NCBI RefSeq assembly: GCF_000382445.1
Contig: NZ_KB905474.1
Coordinates: 186,001-250,000 of the forward strand
Direction of reading: 5' to 3'
DNA: 64,000 bases
Source: Phocaeicola massiliensis B84634 = Timone 84634 = DSM 17679 = JCM 13223
Lineage (GTDB): Bacteria; Bacteroidota; Bacteroidia; Bacteroidales; Bacteroidaceae
Positions 1 to 8,729 of this stretch are shown here, piece after piece (the first letter of the stretch is position 1; every line of letters starts with the position of its first letter). The translations under genes were made by a program, and so were the position numbers. Below the pieces are notes generated by a model. That model saw nothing but the letters and a program-made list of their open reading frames with translations, was not told the origin of the DNA and searched no databases.

Positions 1-589
1 AAGCAATAGCGTACAATAATTCATACCCATCCGAAAAATCCAACTTCTTCAAATAACCGGCAGCCGCAGGAGATTTCATAAAGCGGACAGGACCACCTAA
101 ACAACAACTTCCTATACCCATGGACTGAGCTGTAAGAATCATATTCGCCCCTAAAAGCCCACAATCTATTTGAGACATATCATACCGGGGATCATAGGCA
201 ATAAAAGCAACGGTAGGAGCATTATTGAACATATTCTTAAATCCGGCACGTTCAGCAGCCTTTGGATTTTCTTTCTTGAAAATCTCAGTCAGCTCATTAA
301 TAAAATCCTGATTATCTACCACACGCACTTCCCATGATTGTTTATTCATCCCATTGGGAGCATGAATACCACAGTTCAGAATAGTTTCCATTTTATCCCG
401 TTCCACAGCCTCCGGTTTGTACTTCCGAATACTGCGGCGTGCCATAATAGTTTCAATGACAGGATTATCTTGCACTTTAACAATGCTATCGGACATTCCG
501 GTCTCTTTCTGTGAAGGCTGCGATGTACATCCACACAATGCCAGGGTAAACAAGCCGGCACCTAATAAGAAAATACTTAGTGATTTCAT
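1..589 (-). CDS. Nitroreductase-family lipoprotein, 3' part outside window
   Basis: The reading frame is open from an ATG at 587-589 to the window edge, so about 196 residues are visible and the C-terminus is missing. Residues 1-19 form a signal peptide with a lipobox (LALCGC), so the protein is probably a lipid-anchored envelope protein. From about residue 50, ETIMARRSIRKY followed by HAPNGMNKQSWEVRVV is the FMN-binding start of the nitroreductase fold, and later GANMILTAQSMGIGSCCLGG is the usual second half. The family reduces nitro groups, quinones or flavins with NAD(P)H; the substrate here is unknown. Most nitroreductases are cytoplasmic, so the lipobox is the odd feature. The pckA terminator lies between this gene and pckA. 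Confidence 0.85.
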   Translation of the reverse strand, partial: MKSLSIFLLGAGLFTLALCGCTSQPSQKETGMSDSIVKVQDNPVIETIMARRSIRKYKPEAVERDKMETILNCGIHAPNGMNKQSWEVRVVDNQDFINELTEIFKKENPKAAERAGFKNMFNNAPTVAFIAYDPRYDMSQIDCGLLGANMILTAQSMGIGSCCLGGPVRFMKSPAAAGYLKKLDFSDGYELLYAIA

Positions 590-640
590 TTGCTTTTATA
601 TTTTTGATTTGCAACAAATCTAGTCATTTTCAAGCATAAA

Positions 641-673
641 AAAAAGTGGTTCCTTATTCAGGAACCACTTTTT
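641..673 (-). terminator. Rho-independent terminator downstream of pckA
   Basis: A perfect 13-bp inverted repeat (641-653 with 661-673; arm AAAAAGTGGTTCC) encloses a 7-nt loop. Reading leftward from pckA, the stem is followed by a T-rich tract. The A/T ends of the arms would also allow it to act in the other direction. Confidence 0.85.
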
Positions 674-698
674 ATATGTTAAATCTGTAAAATTCAGA

Positions 699-2306
699 TT
701 ACAATTTCGGACCGGCAGCAACCAACTTCTTACCTGCTTCGTTACCAGTGAACTTAGCGAAGTTCTTGATGAAACGACCAGCCAAGTCTTTTGCTTTTTC
801 GTCCCACTGAGCAGCGTCAGCGTAAGTGTCACGAGGATCAAGGATCTTCGGATCAACGTTAGGCAATTCTGTAGGAACAACAAAGTCGAAGAAAGGAATA
901 ACCTTAGTAGGAGCCTTGTCGATAGAACCGTCCAGGATAGCATCGATGATACCACGAGTATCACGGATAGAGATACGCTTGCCTGTACCGTTCCAACCAG
1001 TGTTAACCAAGTATGCTTTAGCACCGGTCTTTTCCATCTTCTTAACCAATTCTTCAGCATATTTAGTCGGGTGCAATGACAAGAAAGCAGCACCGAAGCA
1101 AGCTGAGAATGTCGGAGTCGGTTCAGTGATACCACGTTCTGTACCAGCCAATTTAGCTGTAAATCCAGACAAGAAGTAGTACTGAGCCTGTTCAGGATTC
1201 AAGATAGACACCGGAGGCAATACACCGAATGCATCAGCTGACAAGAAAATAACTTGTTGAGCGTGAGGACCTTTAGAAATAGGTTTAACGATGTTTTCGA
1301 TGTGGTAGATAGGATAAGAAACACGAGTGTTTTCAGTTGTGCTCTTATCAGCGAAATCAATCTTACCGTCAGCATCAACAGTAACGTTTTCAAGCAGAGC
1401 GTCACGTTTGATAGCAGCGTAGATATCGGGTTCGCTTTCTTTATCCAAGTTGATAACCTTAGCGTAGCAACCACCTTCATAGTTGAATACACCTTCGTCA
1501 TCCCATCCGTGTTCGTCATCACCGATCAACTTACGTTTCGGGTCAGTAGACAATGTAGTCTTACCTGTACCAGACAAACCGAAGAAGATAGCAGAGCTGG
1601 TTCCTTCCATGTTAGTGTTGGCAGAGCAGTGCATAGAAGCGATACCACGAAGCGGGTTCATGTAGTTCATGATAGAGAACATACCTTTCTTCATTTCACC
1701 ACCGTACCAAGTGTTCAGGATAACTTGTTCTTTGGTCTTCAAGTTGAAAACTGTAGCAGTTTCAGAGTTCAAGCCCAGTTCTTTGTAGTTGTCAACTTTT
1801 GCTTTAGATGCGTTGAAACATACAAAATCAGGTTCTCCGTAAGCTTCCAGTTCTTCAGCAGTCGGGCGGATGAACATGTTAGTTACGAAGTGAGCCTGCC
1901 AAGCTACTTCCATGATGAAACGTACTTTCATACGAGTTGCAGCATTAGCACCGCAGAATGTATCAACAACGAACAAACGCTTGCCGCTCAATTGTTTTAC
2001 TGCTTTAGACTTCAGGTCAGCCCAAGCTTCTTCAGTACAAGGTTTGTTATCGTTTTTATATTCGTCAGAAGTCCACCATACTGAGTTTTCAGAAGCTTCA
2101 TTCTTAACGAAGAATTTATCTTTAGGAGAACGACCTGTATAAACACCGGTCATTACGTTTACAGCGCCCAGTTCAGTTACCTGTCCTTTTTCGAAACCTT
2201 CCAATCCGGGTTTGGTTTCTTCAGCGAAAAGTACATCATAAGAAGGATTGTGGAGAACTTCCTTCACGTCGGTAATACCGTACTTGCTTAAATCTAAATT
2301 TGCCAT
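699..2306 (-). CDS. pckA: Phosphoenolpyruvate carboxykinase (ATP)
   Basis: At 535 residues this is a normal-length ATP-dependent PEP carboxykinase, which interconverts oxaloacetate + ATP and PEP + CO2 + ADP. In Bacteroides it often runs in the CO2-fixing direction, feeding succinate and propionate formation. The P-loop GLSGTGKT is at residues 243-250, followed by the metal-binding DDEH at about 263-266; the early [11 protein letters not shown] block is the substrate-binding arginine region. The ATG at 2304-2306 gives [10 protein letters not shown], a standard N-terminus. It is monocistronic, with a promoter-like box about 95 bp upstream and a strong terminator downstream. Confidence 0.97.
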   Translation of the reverse strand: MANLDLSKYGITDVKEVLHNPSYDVLFAEETKPGLEGFEKGQVTELGAVNVMTGVYTGRSPKDKFFVKNEASENSVWWTSDEYKNDNKPCTEEAWADLKSKAVKQLSGKRLFVVDTFCGANAATRMKVRFIMEVAWQAHFVTNMFIRPTAEELEAYGEPDFVCFNASKAKVDNYKELGLNSETATVFNLKTKEQVILNTWYGGEMKKGMFSIMNYMNPLRGIASMHCSANTNMEGTSSAIFFGLSGTGKTTLSTDPKRKLIGDDEHGWDDEGVFNYEGGCYAKVINLDKESEPDIYAAIKRDALLENVTVDADGKIDFADKSTTENTRVSYPIYHIENIVKPISKGPHAQQVIFLSADAFGVLPPVSILNPEQAQYYFLSGFTAKLAGTERGITEPTPTFSACFGAAFLSLHPTKYAEELVKKMEKTGAKAYLVNTGWNGTGKRISIRDTRGIIDAILDGSIDKAPTKVIPFFDFVVPTELPNVDPKILDPRDTYADAAQWDEKAKDLAGRFIKNFAKFTGNEAGKKLVAAGPKL

Positions 2307-2401
2307 TTTTAAATGATTTAAATTGGTTAATTGTATAATGTTGTTTTTACTCTCTATTTCGGAAGAAGATGTTTTTCAACACCCCCTTGTCTAAGGCGCT
2401 A

Positions 2402-2409
2402 CAAAATTA
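2402..2409 (-). promoter_or_regulatory. Putative pckA promoter -7 box
   Basis: On the minus strand this reads TAATTTTG, matching the Bacteroides -7 consensus TAnnTTTG. The region about 20 nt upstream is T-rich without a clear TTTG. It would give a leader of about 90 nt. Confidence 0.45.
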
Positions 2410-2566
2410 GTGCTTTATTTTAAAAAAAAGAAGTTATTAGAGAAAAATTTCCGTAATAGTGAAAGATTTATATTTGTGTAACAAAAATGCAATTTGCACT
2501 TTACAAATATGAAATTTATTTTGTTTCTTTGCAGGTCAAAGTCAATCATATAACAATAACACAGAT

Positions 2567-3226
2567 ATGAAAATCATCAATCTCAGTGAAGGCAATTCGC
2601 TTCTGAACCAATACGTAGCAGAATTGCGTGATGTACATGTTCAGAACGACCGTATGCGCTTCCGCAGAAATATCGAAAGAATAGGGGAAATCATGGCATA
2701 CGAAATGAGTAAAGCACTAACCTATTCCGTCAAGCAGGTACAGACACCACTGGGAACTGCCACGGCCAGTACGCATGATGACAAAATAGTGATTGCCACT
2801 GTATTCCGCGCCGGACTGCCCCTGCACACCGGTTTTCTGAATATGTTCGACCATGCCGATAACGCTTTCGTTTCCGCATTCCGTTTCTACAAGGATGATG
2901 AACACCGTATTGTAGATGTACACATCGAATACATTGCCGCTCCCTCTCTGAATGACAAGACATTGCTTTTGGTCGACCCGATGCTTGCCACCGGCGAAAG
3001 CATGGAGCTTGCCTGGAAAGCTTTACTCACTAAAGGTACTCCTGCCAAACTGCAAATGGCCTGTGTCATTGCCAGCCGACAAGGAGTAGAGCATATGGCA
3101 AAACTTTTTCCTGGTGATGATATCACATTATGGTGTGCCGCCATCGACCCGGTTTTGGACGAACACAAATACATTGTTCCGGGGCTGGGAGATGCAGGCG
3201 ACTTGTCGTTTGGCGAGAAACTCTAA
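2567..3226 (+). CDS. upp: Uracil phosphoribosyltransferase
   Basis: This 219-residue protein converts uracil + PRPP to UMP in pyrimidine salvage. The PRPP-binding loop LLVDPMLATGES lies at about residues 134-145, and the C-terminal VPGLGDAGDLSFG is the uracil-binding signature. The start MKIINLSEGN is the only good one, and the length fits the family. It is transcribed alone, divergent from pckA. A degenerate promoter (TTTCTTTG at 2524-2531) lies upstream, and a terminator shared with korB lies downstream. Confidence 0.95.
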   Translation: MKIINLSEGNSLLNQYVAELRDVHVQNDRMRFRRNIERIGEIMAYEMSKALTYSVKQVQTPLGTATASTHDDKIVIATVFRAGLPLHTGFLNMFDHADNAFVSAFRFYKDDEHRIVDVHIEYIAAPSLNDKTLLLVDPMLATGESMELAWKALLTKGTPAKLQMACVIASRQGVEHMAKLFPGDDITLWCAAIDPVLDEHKYIVPGLGDAGDLSFGEKL

Positions 3227-3247
3227 CATCCGACTGTCATAAATCAC

Positions 3248-3305
3248 AAATGGTTAGTAACCGGCAGCCCTCTCGCTGCTCATTACTAACCATTTATTAT
3301 TTTCG
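3248..3305. terminator. Terminator between convergent upp and korB
   Basis: A 13-bp perfect inverted repeat (3248-3260 with 3283-3295; arm AAATGGTTAGTAA) surrounds an inner GGCAGC/GCTGC hairpin. T-rich sequence follows on the + strand and an A-rich tract precedes it, so it probably serves both genes. Confidence 0.75.
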
Positions 3306-3335
3306 ACGATATGTCAAAAAGTAATTTCCATATCG

Positions 3336-4340
3336 TTATTTCACTTCCCAGATATCATTGGTCATCAGCAATTCCCGGAAATTATGATATTTCTTTTTAG
3401 CTGAGACTTCATCAATTTGTTCGTGAACCGCATCATCATAAGTAGGAGCCTTCACATCACGAATAACGCCCAATGCAATCGGGAAATCAGGACCTTCCAT
3501 CAAAGCCAGTTTCAGCTGCAACGTGTTATCCATGCAATGTGCATCGTGAATCAGAATGTCTTTTTCTGTAATTCCATTCTCACCCAGTTTCACCACTTTC
3601 AGTCCGAAGCCTTCCTGCATCAATCCGAATTCCTTGTTCTCGCCAAACAACATCGGTTTGCCATGTTCCAGATAAATCGCATTCTTGGCGCGGCCTTCCT
3701 TATTGTATACAGATTCGTGTGTACCGTCATTGAATATCACACAATTCTGAAGAATCTCGCAAACCGAAGCACCCTTATGGTTAGCGGCTGCCTTCAACAC
3801 TTCCACAGTGCCGGGACCGTCCGTTGCCACAGCACGGGCAAAGAAACGTCCGCGTGCACCAAAGCATAATTCGGCCGGATGGAACGGGTCTTCCACTGTT
3901 CCGTAAGGAGACGACTTGCTGACAAACCCACGGGGAGAAGTAGGAGAATACTGCCCTTTCGTCAAGCCATAAATACGATTGTTCAGCAAAATCATGTTCA
4001 AGTCGATATTACGACGCACAGCGTGGATAAAATGATTACCACCGATAGCCAGCCCATCACCGTCACCGGAAATCTGCCACACGGTGAGTTTCGGATTAGC
4101 TACCTTGCAACCGGTAGAAATTGCTGCCGCACGACCATGAACAGTTTGCATGGCGTATGTATTCATATAATAAGGCAAACGGCTGGAACAACCGATACCC
4201 GAAATAACTGCTGTATTATGAGGAGCTATTCCCAGTTCAGCCATCACTTTGTGCAATGATGCCAAAAAGAAATGGTCACCGCAGCCCGGACACCAACGGG
4301 GCTGTCCTTTCTTAAAATCTTTTGCTGTATATTCGCTCAT
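3336..4340 (-). CDS. korB: 2-oxoacid:ferredoxin oxidoreductase beta subunit
   Basis: This 334-residue subunit binds thiamine diphosphate and the Fe-S cluster of a 2-oxoacid:ferredoxin oxidoreductase, probably 2-oxoglutarate-specific. The N-terminal WCPGCGDHFF supplies a CxxC cluster ligand pair. GDGDGLAIGGNH at about residues 92-103 is the ThDP/Mg motif, followed by NNRIYGLTKGQYSPTSP. It lies 23 nt downstream of the alpha subunit in the same direction, so the two form an operon. The beta-alpha organisation with a fused gamma domain fits the KorAB type better than pyruvate:ferredoxin oxidoreductase, but the exact oxoacid is inferred. Confidence 0.9.
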   Translation of the reverse strand: MSEYTAKDFKKGQPRWCPGCGDHFFLASLHKVMAELGIAPHNTAVISGIGCSSRLPYYMNTYAMQTVHGRAAAISTGCKVANPKLTVWQISGDGDGLAIGGNHFIHAVRRNIDLNMILLNNRIYGLTKGQYSPTSPRGFVSKSSPYGTVEDPFHPAELCFGARGRFFARAVATDGPGTVEVLKAAANHKGASVCEILQNCVIFNDGTHESVYNKEGRAKNAIYLEHGKPMLFGENKEFGLMQEGFGLKVVKLGENGITEKDILIHDAHCMDNTLQLKLALMEGPDFPIALGVIRDVKAPTYDDAVHEQIDEVSAKKKYHNFRELLMTNDIWEVK

Positions 4341-4363
4341 AGTTCTTACTTTCTTTACGGTTA

Positions 4364-6211
4364 TTATTTATTTAAAATCTCTGTGAAAGCATCAACTAAT
4401 TCGCTGACAACAAACGGTTGACCTTTTACTTCATTAAACTGATAAGGAACAAATCCGTCTACTTTCATACGGAGATATCCGGCAAACTGGCCTAAGTTCT
4501 GTTCGGCCACCACTACCTTCTTATATTTCTTCAGCACTTCCGCCGTATTCTCAGGCAATGGGTTCAAATGAACGAAATGAGCCAAAGCAACTTTCTTTCC
4601 CGCCTTATTCATTTCTTCCATGGCCGAATACAAATGACCGTAAGTTCCGCCAAAGCCCACAATCAAAAGGTCGGCATCATCTGAACAGCCTTGCACCTTC
4701 ACATCGGGCACAGGAATCTTCGCCACCTTTTCGGCACGTAAGCGACACATCAGATTATGGTTTTCAGGGTCTGTAGAGATAGCTCCCGTATTACTGTCTT
4801 TCTCCAGACCACCCAGAATGTGCATATAACCTTCCTGTCCGGGAAGAGCCCAATAACGAACGCCGGTTTCCGGATTACGTTTATAAGGTGTATAGTTATC
4901 TTTCATTTCCGGAGTCACGTAAGGAGGATTGATGGCAGGATAGCTTTCCAAGTCGGGCAATCTCCATGCACCCGAACCATTGGCAACAAACCCGTCTGTC
5001 AGAAGAACAACCGGAGTCATGTGTTCCAATGCCATTTTACAAGCAGCATAAGCAGCATCAAAACAATGAGTGGGAGAAGCTGCGGCAATCACCGGCATGG
5101 GAGATTCACCGTTACGTCCGAACAATGCCTGCAACAAGTCTGTCTGCTCCGATTTGGTAGGCAAACCGGTAGAAGGACCGCCACGCTGAACATCAACAAC
5201 CACCAAAGGCAATTCGGTGATTACAGCCAGGTTCATCGCTTCAGATTTCAGGCAGACTCCGGGACCTGAAGTAGAGGTCGCTGCCAGCGCACCGGCAAAT
5301 GAAGCACCGATAGCAGTGGCACAACCTGAAATTTCGTCTTCACACTGAACAGTAGTCACACCCAATGACTTGTGCTTGGACAATTCATGAAGAATATCTG
5401 TTGCCGGAGTGATGGGATAAGAACCGAGGAACAACGGCAGTCCTGCCTTTTCAGCAGCAGCAATCAAGCCGTATGCCGTTGCCTTGTTTCCGCTGATATC
5501 CATATATTTTCCGGGAACCTTTGTTTTTGTTTCTACCTTATAGGTATGGTCTACAGAAGCATGTGTATTATGCCCGTAGTCATAACCGGCGTGAATTACT
5601 TTAATATTAGCCTCGGCAATGGCCGGCTTCTTTGCAAACTTTTCACGCAAGAAATTCTCTGCGATTGTCAAATCGCGATTAAACAACCAGCAAACCAATC
5701 CCAGTGCAAACATATTGCGGCACTTCAGCATTGATTTGTTATCCATTCCGCTATCTGCCAGACAATTCTTGACCATCTGCGAGATAGGAGCAGCAATCAC
5801 ATCCTGCTTGATGCCCATTTCCTCAATGGGATTCTCTGTCTTAAAAGCCGCCTTGTCCAAATCCGATTTCTGGAAACAATCTGTATCAATGATGATACAG
5901 GCTGTGGACTTGGCAAACTTATATTGTGTTTTCAATGCAGCGGCATTCATGGCAACCAACACATCGCATTTGTCGCCGGGAGTAAACACCTTACCGGCAC
6001 CAATATGTACTTGGAAACCTGATACACCTGTCAATGAGCCTTGCGGGGCACGGATATCCGCCGGATAATCGGGAAAAGTACTGATATCATTTCCCACTGT
6101 AGCCGAAATATTAGAAAATATATTTCCGGCTAGCTGCATACCATCGCCTGAGTCGCCTGAGAAACGGACCACAACCTGGTCCAACTCCTTGACTATCATT
6201 TCATCTGCCAT
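4364..6211 (-). CDS. korA: 2-oxoacid:ferredoxin oxidoreductase alpha subunit (gamma-alpha fusion)
   Basis: The 615-residue protein is a fusion. Residues 1 to about 195 are a gamma-type domain (VVRFSGDSGDGMQLAGNIFS, then DYPADIRAPQGSLTGVSGFQV). The remainder is the pyrimidine-binding alpha domain with SYPITPATDIL and the CoA-side motif STSGPGVCLKSEAMN. With korB it oxidatively decarboxylates 2-oxoglutarate to succinyl-CoA, or runs in reverse, using ferredoxin. It is the promoter-proximal gene of the pair. The length is normal for fused KorA proteins. Confidence 0.9.
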   Translation of the reverse strand: MADEMIVKELDQVVVRFSGDSGDGMQLAGNIFSNISATVGNDISTFPDYPADIRAPQGSLTGVSGFQVHIGAGKVFTPGDKCDVLVAMNAAALKTQYKFAKSTACIIIDTDCFQKSDLDKAAFKTENPIEEMGIKQDVIAAPISQMVKNCLADSGMDNKSMLKCRNMFALGLVCWLFNRDLTIAENFLREKFAKKPAIAEANIKVIHAGYDYGHNTHASVDHTYKVETKTKVPGKYMDISGNKATAYGLIAAAEKAGLPLFLGSYPITPATDILHELSKHKSLGVTTVQCEDEISGCATAIGASFAGALAATSTSGPGVCLKSEAMNLAVITELPLVVVDVQRGGPSTGLPTKSEQTDLLQALFGRNGESPMPVIAAASPTHCFDAAYAACKMALEHMTPVVLLTDGFVANGSGAWRLPDLESYPAINPPYVTPEMKDNYTPYKRNPETGVRYWALPGQEGYMHILGGLEKDSNTGAISTDPENHNLMCRLRAEKVAKIPVPDVKVQGCSDDADLLIVGFGGTYGHLYSAMEEMNKAGKKVALAHFVHLNPLPENTAEVLKKYKKVVVAEQNLGQFAGYLRMKVDGFVPYQFNEVKGQPFVVSELVDAFTEILNK

Positions 6212-6579
6212 AACTTATAATTTAGGGTTACAATAAATTCATTGCTCGCAAAGTTCGGAAAGTCCTGTCAAAAAACAAAATATTCCGCCATTTATCTCCA
6301 TGCGATTATCAAAGTGCACAAAATTACAGCAATATTTAATTTCAAACGAAGAAAAAGAGTAGATAAATAACTGTTTAATAGCATACTTCACTATCAATAT
6401 GATATCGACGCGATATTCTCCGGAATAACATATTGTTATTTTTATGTATATTTTACGAACATCAGAAAACTTCTTCTGACAGATAAGTAAATCAATGGCC
6501 GATTTTAAAACATCAGAATGACAAAATAATTATTCCTCTTGTCATCTATACCCTTTTCTTATATTTTTCATTCTTTCAT
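6212..6579. other. AT-rich intergenic region between korA and tRNA-Arg
   Basis: No ORF is supported here. The stretch is AT-rich and holds the korA promoter candidate. No other repeat or structured element was recognised. Confidence 0.6.
6319..6346 (-). promoter_or_regulatory. Putative korAB promoter
   Basis: On the minus strand, TAATTTTG (6319-6326) matches TAnnTTTG and TTTG (6343-6346) could be the upstream element. The 16-nt gap is shorter than the usual 19-21. Confidence 0.4.
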
Positions 6580-6610
6580 ATTGCCGTTTTAACAAAAAGG
6601 ACTACCTTTG
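6580..6610 (+). promoter_or_regulatory. tRNA-Arg promoter
   Basis: TACCTTTG (6603-6610) is a perfect TAnnTTTG box. ATTG (6580-6583) lies 19 nt upstream as the -33 element. The tRNA begins 14 nt after the box. Confidence 0.75.
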
Positions 6611-6624
6611 CAGCCAGATAAGTT

Positions 6625-6699
6625 GCCCTGGTAGTTCAACGGATAGAATAGATGTTTCCTAAACATTAGATAGGGGTTCGATTCCCCTCCGGGGTACCA
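6625..6699 (+). tRNA. tRNA-Arg (anticodon CCT), CCA encoded
   Basis: The cloverleaf folds by hand. The acceptor stem is GCCCTGG with CCGGGGT (two G-U pairs), the D stem is GTTC/GAAT, and the anticodon stem is GATGT/ACATT with loop TTCCTAA giving anticodon CCT at 6658-6660. The T stem is AGGGG/CCCCT with loop TTCGATT. The discriminator A is at 6696 and CCA follows at 6697-6699. It reads the AGG codon. Confidence 0.96.
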
Positions 6700-6803
6700 C
6701 ACAGGCCGAAACATACTTCACTTGCCCCCTTTTATCCCCCTTTATGGACAATTATTATCCTATTATCGGAAAATATGTACCCCTGTTTTCGGAATACACC
6801 CTG

Positions 6804-6811
6804 TATCTTTG
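6804..6811 (+). promoter_or_regulatory. Putative promoter of the GH29 gene at 6852
   Basis: TATCTTTG matches TAnnTTTG, about 40 nt before the start codon. The upstream element is only a T-run (TGTTTTC near 6785). Confidence 0.5.
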
Positions 6812-6851
6812 ACCTCGAAATACAACTCATTCTAATCTTAAATTACATTTT

Positions 6852-8240
6852 ATGAACACACGTTTTCTAATGACACTCTGCTGCTGCCTGTTGCCCTTCA
6901 CCCTCAAAGGAGCAGGCAAAGAAGACATGAAATGGTTTACCGATGCCAAATTCGGGATGTTTATCCACTGGGGGCTTTATTCACAAACTGCCGGTGACTG
7001 GAAGGGACACCCCACAAAAGGCGGCGAACACTTTATGCTGTATGAACGGATACCGGTCAAAGAATATGCTTTAATTGCCAATGACTTCAACCCGACCGAG
7101 TTCAACGCCCGAAAATGGGTAAAGACTGCCAAAGAAGCCGGCATGAAATATATCGTCATCACCTCCAAGCACCATGACGGATTTGCCATGTATCACTCGG
7201 CATGCAGCGATTACAACATCGTTACCCGTACCCCGTTTGCACGCGACCCGATGAAAGAACTGGCCGACGAATGCCGTAAGCAAGGACTGAAATTCGGTTT
7301 CTATTATTCCCTGGGAAGAGACTGGGAAGACCCTGATGTCCCCACCAACTGGCCGACCAAAGCCGGCAGAAGCAATACGTGGGATTTTCCCGATGAGGAC
7401 AATAAGAACCTTCAGGCATACATCGACCGCAAGGTGCTGCCGCAATTAACCGAACTGCTGACCAATTACGGAGAAATCGCCATGATGTGGTTCGACACTC
7501 CCGAAATGGTAACCAAAGAGCAAAGCCGTTCCATCCGCCGGCTCATTGAGCGCCTGCAACCGCATTGCCTCATCAACAGCCGCATCGGAAACGGTCTGGG
7601 TGACTACCGCATCATAGAGCAGAAATTAATGAACGAGATAGACCCGAAACCTTGGGAAGCATGCCTCACCATGGGTGCCAACTGGGGATACAACAAATAT
7701 GATACTGTCTACAAGAAACCCGACATGATGATTCGCAATCTGACAGACGTGGTCAGCAAAGGAGGAAATCTGTTGCTGAACATCGGTCCCAACCCCCAAG
7801 GCAGTTTCCCGCAGCAAACCGAACCCGGACTCAACGCTTTCCGCCAATGGATAAAGACAAACGGGGAAGCCATCTACGGCACTTCGCCCTGGCATACTTA
7901 CGGTGAGACCTCGCCCCTTGCCCACGGAAAAAGAGAAGAGGTAAAAGAAGGGTTCCACGATGCCGTGTTCGATGGTACACCCGTCAATGCCATTCCCGAT
8001 TTCAGATATACTGCCAAAGGCAACCATGTCTACGTTATCGTACGCCACGTGCCTGCCGGTGAATTTACACTCCGTGCCTTCAAAGGCTACACCGACCGCA
8101 TCAAGCGCATCACATTGCTCGACAACAAGAAAACCGTCGAATGGAAGCCGACCGAAGAAGGATTACGAATCTGCCATATCCGGCGCTCTTCCGATGCTTT
8201 CCCTGTCTATGTGTTGCAGGTAGAAATGCAAGCAGAATAA
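6852..8240 (+). CDS. Alpha-L-fucosidase, GH29, exported
   Basis: The 462-residue protein has a signal peptide (about 1-21, with a CCC stretch that could include a lipobox) and a GH29 barrel. MKWFTDAKFGMFIHWGLYS opens the domain, VITSKHHDGFAMYHS carries the conserved His-His, and MMWFDTPE contains the likely nucleophile Asp215. Such enzymes release terminal alpha-linked L-fucose from host or plant glycans, usually in the periplasm. A C-terminal beta-domain follows from about residue 360. It is monocistronic with its own promoter-like box. Linkage preference cannot be read from sequence. Confidence 0.92.
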   Translation: MNTRFLMTLCCCLLPFTLKGAGKEDMKWFTDAKFGMFIHWGLYSQTAGDWKGHPTKGGEHFMLYERIPVKEYALIANDFNPTEFNARKWVKTAKEAGMKYIVITSKHHDGFAMYHSACSDYNIVTRTPFARDPMKELADECRKQGLKFGFYYSLGRDWEDPDVPTNWPTKAGRSNTWDFPDEDNKNLQAYIDRKVLPQLTELLTNYGEIAMMWFDTPEMVTKEQSRSIRRLIERLQPHCLINSRIGNGLGDYRIIEQKLMNEIDPKPWEACLTMGANWGYNKYDTVYKKPDMMIRNLTDVVSKGGNLLLNIGPNPQGSFPQQTEPGLNAFRQWIKTNGEAIYGTSPWHTYGETSPLAHGKREEVKEGFHDAVFDGTPVNAIPDFRYTAKGNHVYVIVRHVPAGEFTLRAFKGYTDRIKRITLLDNKKTVEWKPTEEGLRICHIRRSSDAFPVYVLQVEMQAE

Positions 8241-8393
8241 ATACTCTCTTTTACATAAAATCTCTTTTGCCGGTCCTTACTGCTTATCCTACACGTTCAG
8301 TGATAAAAAGCAAGAACCGGCTTTAAGCATTCCCCACCCTATGAATAAGCCTTTCACACCCTAAACACAGGTCTTTCCTTCCTTACATATATT

Positions 8394-8481
8394 ACAGTCC
8401 GCCGTAACAGACCGTACAGTCCACTGCAACAGACTGTACGGTCCATTATGGAAGACTGTACAGTCTACTATGGAAGACCGT
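8394..8481. repeat. Four 22-bp imperfect tandem units with internal dyads (block 1)
   Basis: Units begin at 8394, 8416, 8438 and 8460, and each is exactly 22 bp. The shared frame is ACAGTC/ACGGTC at the left and GACTGT/GACCGT at the right, so every unit is itself an inverted repeat and unit boundaries also form dyads. Units 1-2 share CAACAGAC near the right and units 3-4 share TATGGAAGAC. The rest of the 8241-8729 gap holds no gene that I can support. Confidence 0.85.
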
Positions 8482-8569
8482 AATAACCGACAGGAGAAAA
8501 AGCCATAACCGGCAGGAGGAAAAGAGGTAATATACAGAAAGAAAGGACATAAAGGAGAGGAGAAAGAAG
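8482..8569. repeat. Second 22-bp block continuing the same register (block 2)
   Basis: Directly after block 1 the register continues at 8482, 8504, 8526 and 8548, now with a purine-rich sequence. The first two units share ATAACCG-CAGGAG-AAAA; the last two are more diverged (GTAATATACAGAAAG and ATAAAGGAGAGGAG). The first pair is clear and the second pair is weaker. Confidence 0.6.
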
Positions 8570-8729
8570 AGTACTCCCGCAAGCGGTGGAAACGGGCAAA
8601 AAACACAAAAAAAATAAGGAAGAATGCTAAAACACCGAGACACTGTCCTGTTATACAGAGCAACAGCAGTCAGAAGTTTGGCACACTCCCTTATCAATCA
8701 TCCTTCCGGACGAAAGACAGAACGGATTA

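Noticed and set aside
1254-2084. 276-codon frame on the + strand
   Set aside because: It is antisense to pckA, which has full family motifs, and its translation has no recognisable domain.
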